From JAOPZW01 sp036555665 (GTDB lineage Bacteria; Actinomycetota; Thermoleophilia; Solirubrobacterales; Solirubrobacteraceae): a stretch of 38,697 nucleotides of DNA. A program made the position numbers and the translations under genes. Positions 32,941 to 38,697 of the stretch are shown here, one piece after another; positions within the stretch are counted from its first letter, which is position 1, and every line of letters starts with the position of its first letter. Location: the NCBI GenBank assembly GCA_036555665.1, contig DATBKW010000063.1:1-38697 (forward strand), read 5' to 3'. The notes beneath the pieces are model-generated. The model was given only the letters and a program-made list of their open reading frames with translations, did not search any database and was not told where the DNA came from.

Positions 32941-32967
32941 GTCCGCACGCGACCTTAGGATGCTTTG

Positions 32968-34230
32968 ATGGAGATCGAGATCGGCCGCGGGAAGAAGGCT
33001 CGCCGCGCGTATGGCTTCGACGATGTCGCGATCGTGCCCTCCCGGCGCACGCGCGACCCCGACGACGTCGACATCTCCTGGAAGCTCGGTGACTACCGCT
33101 TCGAGCTGCCGCTGCTCGCCTCGGCGATGGACGGCGTCGTCTCGCCGTCGACGGCGAAGATCGTCGGCAAGCTCGGCGGTCTGGCCGTCCTGAACCTCGA
33201 GGGGATCTGGACCCGCTACGAGGACGCCGACGCCCAGCTCGAGCGCGTCGCGCAGCTGCCCAAGGAGGCGGCCACGCGCGAGATGCAGGCGATCTACCAG
33301 GAGCCGATCAGGCCGGAGCTGATCCGGCAGCGGATCGAGGAGATCAAGGCCGAGCACGGCGTCGTCGCCGCCGCTTCGCTGACGCCCCAGCGCGTCGCGC
33401 GGTACTACGAGCTCGCTTTGGAGGCGGGGCTGGACATCCTCGTCATCCAGGGCACGGTCGTCTCCGCCGAGCACGTCTCGCAGACGACGACGCCGCTCAA
33501 CTTGAAGGAGTTCATCCGCGAGGTCGGCGTGCCGGTCGTCGTGGGCGGGTGCGCCTCGTACCACACGGGTCTGCACTTGATGCGCACCGGCGCCGCGGGT
33601 GTGCTCGTGGGCGTCGGGCCGGGCGCGGCGTGCACGACGCGCGGGGTCCTCGGCCTCGGCGTGCCGCAGGCGACCGCGATCGCCGACGTGGCCGGTGCGC
33701 GATCGACCCACATGCTCGAGACCGGCGAGTACGTTCAGGTCATCGCCGACGGCGGCATGCGCACGGGCGGCGACGTCTCCAAGGCGATCGCCTGCGGTGC
33801 CGACGCGGTGATGATCGGCTCGCCGCTGGCCCGCGCCTACGAGGCGCCGGGCCGCGGCTTCCACTGGGGCATGGCGACCTTCCACCCGACGCTCCCACGC
33901 GGCGCGCGCGTGCAGACGGTCCAGAACGGGTCGCTGCAGGAGATCCTCGTGGGGCCGGCCCACGAGAACGACGGCACCTTCAACCTGATGGGCGCGCTGC
34001 GGACGTCGATGGCGACCTGCGGCTACAAGGACCTCGCGGAGTTCAACCGCGCCGAGCTGATGATCGCCCCGTCGCTGCAGACCGAGGGCAAGGCGCTGCA
34101 GGCCTCGCAGGGCGTGGGCATGGGCTCGCGCGGCGCGGGCGCGGCGCGACCAGCGCCGGGCAACGGCAACGGGACACCAGCCGAGGCGCCCGACCCCGAG
34201 AAGGCGCCCGCACTCACGGGGGCCGAGTGA
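32968..34230 (+). CDS. guaB3: GuaB3-type IMP dehydrogenase-family protein
   Basis: A 420-residue (beta/alpha)8 barrel of the IMP dehydrogenase/GMP reductase superfamily. FDDVAIVPSRRT (17-28) opens the barrel, the catalytic loop is GPGAACTTR with C222, and VIADGGMRTGGDVSKAIACGAD holds the phosphate site. The two CBS domains of GuaB are absent and the length is that of the GuaB3 subgroup. In Actinobacteria this protein is widespread; a GMP reductase-like or dehydrogenase-related role is not settled. The C-terminus (from about 385) is disordered. ATG 32968 has TTAGGA at 7-nt spacing. guaA follows after 25 bases. Confidence 0.9.
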   Translation: MEIEIGRGKKARRAYGFDDVAIVPSRRTRDPDDVDISWKLGDYRFELPLLASAMDGVVSPSTAKIVGKLGGLAVLNLEGIWTRYEDADAQLERVAQLPKEAATREMQAIYQEPIRPELIRQRIEEIKAEHGVVAAASLTPQRVARYYELALEAGLDILVIQGTVVSAEHVSQTTTPLNLKEFIREVGVPVVVGGCASYHTGLHLMRTGAAGVLVGVGPGAACTTRGVLGLGVPQATAIADVAGARSTHMLETGEYVQVIADGGMRTGGDVSKAIACGADAVMIGSPLARAYEAPGRGFHWGMATFHPTLPRGARVQTVQNGSLQEILVGPAHENDGTFNLMGALRTSMATCGYKDLAEFNRAELMIAPSLQTEGKALQASQGVGMGSRGAGAARPAPGNGNGTPAEAPDPEKAPALTGAE

Positions 34231-34255
34231 GGGCTCCGCGGAGCGAGGGCCCGCG

Positions 34256-35872
34256 GTGAGCGAACACGGCGTCGTCACCGCCGCCACGGCCGCCACCGAA
34301 CTGGCGGACGAGAGCGCGGCGGTCGACGTCCCGCGCGCCGTTGATGAAGTCGTCGTCCTTGATTACGGCGGCCAGTACTCCCAGCTCATCGCGCGCCGCG
34401 TGCGCGAGTGCGGCGTGTTCAGCGAGCTGCTGCCCCATCACGTCGGCGCCGAGGAGGTCGCGCGCCGCAAGCCAAAGGGGCTCATCCTCTCCGGCGGCCC
34501 GGCGTCGGTCTACGCCGAGGGCGCGCCGAAGCTCGATCCGCAGCTGCTCGAGCTCGGGATCCCCGTGCTCGGCATCTGCTACGGGATGCAGCTGCTCGCG
34601 CTCAAGCTCGGCGGGCGCGTCGAGGGGGCCGAGGTGGGGGAGTTCGGGCGCTCGAAGCTGACCGTCCACGACCACGGCCGCCTGCTTGCGGACCTGCCGG
34701 CCGAGCAGAGCTGCTGGATGTCGCACCGTGACACCGTGTTCGCGCCGCCGCCCGGCTTCCGGGCGCTGGCCTCGTCGACCGAGTCGCCGGTGGCCGCCTT
34801 CGAGTCCGACGAGCGCGCGGTGTACGGGATCCAGTTCCACCCCGAGGTCGTGCACACTCCCTACGGGCAGGATGTCCTCAAACGCTTCCTCGGCGACGTC
34901 TGCCGCTGCGACATGGCGTGGTCGGCCGCCTCGATCGTGGAGGAGCAGATCGCGCGCATCCGCGAGCAGGTCGGCGGCGGCAAGGTCATCTGCGGGCTCA
35001 GCGGCGGGGTCGACTCGTCGGTGGCCGCGCTGCTCGTGCACCGCGCGATCGGCGATCAGCTCACGTGCGTCTTCGTCGACCACGGCCTCATGCGCAAGAA
35101 CGAGGGCGAGCAGGTCATCTCCGCGTTCCGCGACACCTTCCACGTGCCGCTCGTGGCTGTCGACGCCGAGTCGCGCTTCCTCGACAAGATGCGCGGCGTC
35201 ACCGAGCCCGAGCGCAAGCGCAAGATCATCGGCGCCGAGTTCATCCGCGTCTTCGAGGAGGAGGCCGCCAAGATCGGCGATGCGCGCTACCTCGTGCAGG
35301 GGACGCTGTACTCCGACGTCATCGAGTCCGGCGGCGGCACCGGCGCGGCGACGATCAAGTCCCATCACAACGTCGGCGGCCTGCCCGACGACCTCGAGTT
35401 CGAGCTCGTCGAGCCGCTGCGCGCGCTGTTCAAGGACGAGGTCCGCGCGGTCGGCGCCGAGCTCGGCCTGCCCGAGCGCCTCGTGTGGCGCCAGCCCTTC
35501 CCGGGCCCCGGCCTGGCGATCCGCGTCGTCGGCGGCGAGGCGACCAAGGAGCGCCTCGACGTCCTGCGCGACGCCGACTTCATCCTCCAGGACGAGATCC
35601 GCAAGGCCGGCCTGTACCGCGAGCTGTGGCAGTCCTTCTGCGTGCTTCCCGACGTGCGCACGGTCGGCGTCCAGGGCGACGAGCGCACCTACGGATACGT
35701 CGTCGTCATCCGCGCGGTCACCAGCGATGACGCGATGACCGCCGACTGGGCGCGCCTGCCGTATGACCTGCTGGAGCAGATCGCGGCGCGGATGATCGGC
35801 GAGCTGCGCGAGGTCAACCGGGTGGTGCTCGACATCACGAGCAAACCTCCCGGAACGATTGAATGGGAATAG
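34256..35872 (+). CDS. guaA: GMP synthase (glutamine-hydrolysing)
   Basis: The 538-residue enzyme joins ammonia from glutamine to XMP. An N-terminal glutaminase domain (from about 31) carries C108 in GICYGMQ, with H195 and E197 in FHPEV as the triad. The ATP-PPase domain has SGGVDSS at 249-255, and a C-terminal dimerisation domain ends at KPPGTIEWE, the normal end. It has a 28-residue N-terminal extension ahead of VVVLDYGGQYS. GTG 34256 is chosen because the frame has no earlier start after the guaB3 stop. guaB3-guaA is a purine gene pair in actinobacteria. Confidence 0.97.
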   Translation: MSEHGVVTAATAATELADESAAVDVPRAVDEVVVLDYGGQYSQLIARRVRECGVFSELLPHHVGAEEVARRKPKGLILSGGPASVYAEGAPKLDPQLLELGIPVLGICYGMQLLALKLGGRVEGAEVGEFGRSKLTVHDHGRLLADLPAEQSCWMSHRDTVFAPPPGFRALASSTESPVAAFESDERAVYGIQFHPEVVHTPYGQDVLKRFLGDVCRCDMAWSAASIVEEQIARIREQVGGGKVICGLSGGVDSSVAALLVHRAIGDQLTCVFVDHGLMRKNEGEQVISAFRDTFHVPLVAVDAESRFLDKMRGVTEPERKRKIIGAEFIRVFEEEAAKIGDARYLVQGTLYSDVIESGGGTGAATIKSHHNVGGLPDDLEFELVEPLRALFKDEVRAVGAELGLPERLVWRQPFPGPGLAIRVVGGEATKERLDVLRDADFILQDEIRKAGLYRELWQSFCVLPDVRTVGVQGDERTYGYVVVIRAVTSDDAMTADWARLPYDLLEQIAARMIGELREVNRVVLDITSKPPGTIEWE

Positions 35873-35881
35873 CCTGAAGGC

Positions 35882-36250
35882 ATGGGCTTCGTCCGCCATC
35901 GCCAGTCCACGCGCGCCTGGGACAACGTCGAACCGGCGGCCTACGACGACCCGTCGCTCGACGGCGTCGAGCGCCACGACCTCATCGGCGCGCTCGACGA
36001 GGTGCCCAACTACCACGTGCGCTACTTCCATGTGGAGCCGGGCAAGCAGACGCGCCGCGAGCAGCACCCGCACGACCACGGCGTCGTCATCCACACCGGG
36101 CGCGCGCGGGTGACGCTCGGCGACGAGGTCCACGAGGTCGGCCCGGGCGACGTCGTCTACGTCGCCGGCGACGAATTGCATTGCTTCGAGGCCGTCGGCG
36201 ACGAGCCGCTGGGGTTCATCTGCGTGATCCCGCCGCTGAAGCGGCCGTAG
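35882..36250 (+). CDS. Cupin-domain protein
   Basis: A 122-residue single-domain cupin. Motif 1 has H62-P-H64-D-H66 followed by VVIHTGRARVTLGD; motif 2 is GDVVYVAGDELHCFEAVG with H100. These would bind a metal ion (Fe, Mn or Ni). Enzymes and sensors share this fold, so no function is claimed. ATG 35882 lies nine bases past the guaA stop, so it may be co-transcribed. It is convergent with the LLM gene, ten bases apart. Confidence 0.8.
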   Translation: MGFVRHRQSTRAWDNVEPAAYDDPSLDGVERHDLIGALDEVPNYHVRYFHVEPGKQTRREQHPHDHGVVIHTGRARVTLGDEVHEVGPGDVVYVAGDELHCFEAVGDEPLGFICVIPPLKRP

Positions 36251-36260
36251 CCCGCGCCGC

Positions 36261-37301
36261 TCAGCCAAGCACCAGCTCGGCCGCCTGGCGCAGCATCTCC
36301 GGAGGGCCGGAGATCAGCAGCGACGTGGCGATCGAGTCGCGCCACGCCTCGAGGTCGTGGCGGATCTTGTCGGCCGGGCCGATGAGCGCGACGTCTTCGA
36401 CGAGCTTCGTGGGGATCGCCGCGGCGGCTTCGTCCTTGCGGCCCTCGAGGTAGAGGTCCTGGCAGCGCTTGGCCTCGGCCTCGTAGCCCATGCGCACGGC
36501 GACGTTGTGATGGAAGTTCGCGTCGCGGGCGCCCATGCCGCCGAAGTACAGGGCGTACATCGGGCGCAGCATGTCGGCGGCGGCCTCGACGTCGTCGTGG
36601 ACGATGAGCGGCACGGTCGCGCAGACCTCGAAGTCGTCGAACGAGTGCGGCGCCCCCTCGCGCGCGAAGCCCTCCGCCAGCGCGTCGCGGTAGAAACCTT
36701 GGTGGTGGGGCGAGAAGAACAGCGCCAGCCAGCCGTCGCACAGCTCGGCGCAGAGCGCGAGGTTCTTCGGCCCCTCGGCGCCGAGGAAGATCGGGATCGT
36801 GTCGCGAACGGGGTGCAGGGTCGACTTCAGCGGCTTGGCAAGGCCCGTGCCCTCCGGATAGGGCAGCGGGTAGTGCGGGCCCGGCGCCGTGACCGGGCCG
36901 CTGCGGGCGAAGACGTCGCGCAGGATCGCGATGTATTCGCGAGTGCGCGCCAGCGGCTTGGCGAACGACTGGCCGTACCACCCCTCGACGACCTGCGGAC
37001 CCGAGACGCCGAGCCCGAGGATGAAGCGCCCGCCGGAGAGGTGGTCCAACGTCATCGCGGCCATGGCGGTCGCCGCGGGCGTGCGCGCCGACATCTGCAC
37101 GATCGCCGTGCCCAGGCGCAGGCGCTCGGTCTTCGCGCCCCACCAGGCAAGCGGCGTCAGGACGTCGGAGCCGTAGGCCTCCGCCGTCCACATCGAGTCG
37201 AAGCCCAGCCGCTCGGCCTCGGCGATCGAATCCTCCACGCCGGGCGGCGGGCCGGCGCCCCAGTAGCCGGTGTTGAGGCCGAGCTTGAGGTCGCGCGCCA
37301 T
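36261..37301 (-). CDS. LLM-class F420-dependent oxidoreductase
   Basis: The 346-residue protein is luciferase-like monooxygenase fold: LGLNTGYWGAGPP, GFDSMWTAEAYGSDVLTPLAWW, LGTAIVQMSARTPAATAM, and GRFILGLGVSGPQVVEGWYG. This is the subgroup that uses F420 (annotated in actinobacteria), acting on unknown small molecules. No signal peptide is present. It starts at ATG 37301. It is tail-to-tail with the cupin gene and 29 bases from the epimerase stop upstream on the same strand. Confidence 0.88.
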   Translation of the reverse strand: MARDLKLGLNTGYWGAGPPPGVEDSIAEAERLGFDSMWTAEAYGSDVLTPLAWWGAKTERLRLGTAIVQMSARTPAATAMAAMTLDHLSGGRFILGLGVSGPQVVEGWYGQSFAKPLARTREYIAILRDVFARSGPVTAPGPHYPLPYPEGTGLAKPLKSTLHPVRDTIPIFLGAEGPKNLALCAELCDGWLALFFSPHHQGFYRDALAEGFAREGAPHSFDDFEVCATVPLIVHDDVEAAADMLRPMYALYFGGMGARDANFHHNVAVRMGYEAEAKRCQDLYLEGRKDEAAAAIPTKLVEDVALIGPADKIRHDLEAWRDSIATSLLISGPPEMLRQAAELVLG

Positions 37302-37330
37302 CGCGCGAGCCTTTCATACTCGCGCGCCGC

Positions 37331-38299
37331 TCAGGCCACGACCGCGAGCAGCTCGGCCTCGCGCTCAGGCGTCAGCCCACGCGGGCGGACCTCGGCGTGC
37401 CAATCGGGCAGCTCCGACTCGCCGCCGTCGCGCAACCACGCCCAGGTGTCGGCGATCGTGTCGGCGATCGGGCGGCAGCGCAGGCCGGCGGCCCGGGCGC
37501 GCTCGGTGCCGACCGCCCACGTCCCGGCGCCCGCGGCCTTGGGAAGCCACAGTGGCAGCTCGTCCCACGGCTCCACGTCGTGCGCGAGCAGAACGTCGTC
37601 GGGCACCCAATTCAGCCGCGCGTCGCTGCCGGTGGCCGCGACGGCCGCCCCGAGCGCGTCGGCCATCGTGGTCGGGCCCGCGGGCGCCGTGCCGTTGAAC
37701 GTCCCGGCGACCCGGCGCTCGGCGAGATCGAGCATCCAGGCCGCCAGGTCGCGGGCGTCGATGAGCTGCACCGTGCGCGCCGGATCGCCGGGGGCGACGA
37801 CCTCGCCGCCGGCGGCGATCCGCTTCACCCACCAGGGCACGCGGAAGACGTTGTCGTGCGGGCCGCAGAGCAATCCGGCGCGCACGCCGGCGACGCGGCC
37901 GGGCCTGGCCGCCTCCGCGGCGCGCTCGCAGGCGGCCTTCTTGGGGCCGTAGTCGTCCCCCTCGGTCCACACCGCCGTGTCCTCGTCGACGACCTCGGCG
38001 GGCCAGCCCGGATAGACGTTGCAGGTCGAGACGAAGACAAGGTGGCCGAGGTCGAGCGCGCTCGAGCGCGCGACGTTCTCGGGCTCGTAGCCGCTCGTGT
38101 CGATCGCGGCGTCCCACGCGCGGCCGCGCAGCGGCGCGAGGTCGCCGCCGCGATCGCCGAGCGCGTGCTCGGCCTCGGGGAAGAGGTCCGCGCCATGGCG
38201 GCCGCGATGAAAGACGGTGACCGCGTGGCCGCGGCGCAGCGCCTCGGCGGTGACGTGCCGGCCGAGGAAGATCGTGCCCCCGAGGACGAGCAGTCGCAT
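37331..38299 (-). CDS. NAD-dependent epimerase/dehydratase-family (extended SDR) protein
   Basis: A 322-residue extended short-chain dehydrogenase. The dinucleotide-binding loop is LGGTIFLGRHV at 6-16, CNVYPGW holds the Ser/Thr side of the site, and YGPKK gives the YxxxK pair. It modifies a nucleotide sugar or a related substrate that is not readable. Members in actinobacteria are annotated as reductases or epimerases. An ATG at 38299 starts the fold; a TTG three codons upstream is the alternative. Its start is 65 bases from the divergent M48-like gene. Confidence 0.85.
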   Translation of the reverse strand: MRLLVLGGTIFLGRHVTAEALRRGHAVTVFHRGRHGADLFPEAEHALGDRGGDLAPLRGRAWDAAIDTSGYEPENVARSSALDLGHLVFVSTCNVYPGWPAEVVDEDTAVWTEGDDYGPKKAACERAAEAARPGRVAGVRAGLLCGPHDNVFRVPWWVKRIAAGGEVVAPGDPARTVQLIDARDLAAWMLDLAERRVAGTFNGTAPAGPTTMADALGAAVAATGSDARLNWVPDDVLLAHDVEPWDELPLWLPKAAGAGTWAVGTERARAAGLRCRPIADTIADTWAWLRDGGESELPDWHAEVRPRGLTPEREAELLAVVA

Positions 38300-38364
38300 G
38301 AAACGCAACCTATCAGTTGCGCGATGTTGGCGAGCCGCGGCCTTCGGAGTACTCTCGTTGAGTA

Positions 38365-38697
38365 ATGCGTCGGCACCGTCGGAAGGACCTCTTCGCCCCC
38401 GATCGCGGTCTGCAGGCGCGCATGCTGTTTGCCGCGGTCGCGACGCCGCTCGTCGTCCTGGTCAGCTTGGCGGTGATCGTGCTGATCGCGCCCACCAAGC
38501 TCGTCATCGGCGTCGGGATCGCCGCCGTGATCGGCGTCTCCGGGGCGTTGAAGGAACGCAACCAGCGGCCGCAGGCCCAGCCGGTGTCGGCCGAAGAGGC
38601 GCCGGGGCTGCACGCGACGGTCGAGCGGCTCTGCGTCGTCGCCGATCTGCCCAAGCCGGAGATCGTCATCGAGCCCGAGAAGCAACCCAACTCGTAG
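38365..38697 (+). pseudogene. M48-type metallopeptidase-like N-terminal part, stopped before the catalytic domain
   Basis: 110 residues: a basic start (MRRHRRKDLFAPDRG), two hydrophobic helices at about 22-43 and 44-58 (ATPLVVLVSLAVIVLIAP, LVIGVGIAAVIGVSG), then EEAPGLHATVERLCVVADLPKPEIVIE. The last part is the usual lead-in of M48 / HtpX-like proteases, which continue into 'pNAfa.G' and HExxH. Here PNS is followed by TAG at the last base, so no HExxH is seen. TAG could be a one-base change from TGG (Trp), or the window simply ends. I mark it as truncated. Start ATG 38365 is divergent from the epimerase gene. Confidence 0.55.

Noticed and set aside
32832..32967. tRNA or small structured RNA in the GH65-guaB3 gap
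   Set aside because: No cloverleaf or known riboswitch pattern; the only strong structure is the intrinsic terminator.
34214..36268. Very long open frame antisense to guaA and the cupin
   Set aside because: It is an antisense shadow of high-GC coding DNA; its protein is low-complexity and unlike any family, while guaA on the plus strand is complete.

Overview
The window is high-GC, gene-dense bacterial DNA that fits an actinobacterium. A CBS-less GuaB3-type IMP dehydrogenase relative next to guaA, an F420-type luciferase-family oxidoreductase, a type-2 PyrF beside an HU gene, and frequent GTG starts with 4-nt ATGA/GTGA gene overlaps point to Actinomycetota. Thermoleophilia (Solirubrobacterales-like) is my best guess, but this is inference from gene content and not a phylogeny. 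No rRNA, tRNA, IS element, integrase or CRISPR array was seen, so this looks like chromosomal DNA and not an inserted island.

Layout. 1-8.5 kb: the tail of a membrane protein; a DHA2-type drug efflux gene broken by two compensating frameshifts; its divergent TetR regulator with a palindromic operator candidate; an AlkZ/YcaQ-type winged-helix protein; an aldo/keto reductase; a small P-loop kinase; several uncharacterised genes (one resembling an inactivated metallopeptidase); a DUF1802 protein; a CxxC protein; and a 3-hydroxyisobutyrate dehydrogenase-family enzyme. Three copies of one long palindrome lie here, each 4-14 nt past the stop codon of a minus-strand gene. 8.5-15 kb: a large LuxR/LAL ATPase regulator downstream of hydantoinase/oxoprolinase subunits hyuB and hyuA. 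15-19 kb: two uncharacterised proteins, nadB, and a divergent class-II-like deacetylase. 18.85-19.26 kb has no convincing gene.

19.2-22.2 kb: a minus-strand operon (glycosyltransferase and two zinc-ribbon proteins with long low-complexity tails) divergent from a lone Flp-like prepilin. 22.2-25.4 kb: the tightly overlapped murI-rph-rdgB-cation transporter operon. 25.4-26 kb: two tiny divergent genes. 26.0-32.8 kb: a long plus-strand gene chain, HU-pyrF-LysM-dacA-pfkB-beta-phosphoglucomutase-GH65 phosphorylase, ending near a strong intrinsic terminator. It joins chromosome architecture, pyrimidine synthesis, wall trimming and disaccharide phosphorolysis. 33-36.3 kb: guaB3, guaA and a cupin. 36.3-38.7 kb: an LLM oxidoreductase, an NAD-dependent epimerase, and an M48-like protein that stops before its catalytic domain at the window edge.

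Working together: GH65 phosphorylase plus beta-phosphoglucomutase would turn an alpha-glucosyl disaccharide into glucose and glucose 6-phosphate. HyuA and HyuB would open a 5-oxoproline or hydantoin ring. MurI supplies D-glutamate, and the LysM protein and DacA act on the finished wall. The strongest candidates for something undescribed are the palindromic repeat family, the zinc-ribbon/glycosyltransferase/prepilin locus, and the apparent CTG start of pyrF inside the HU stop codon.
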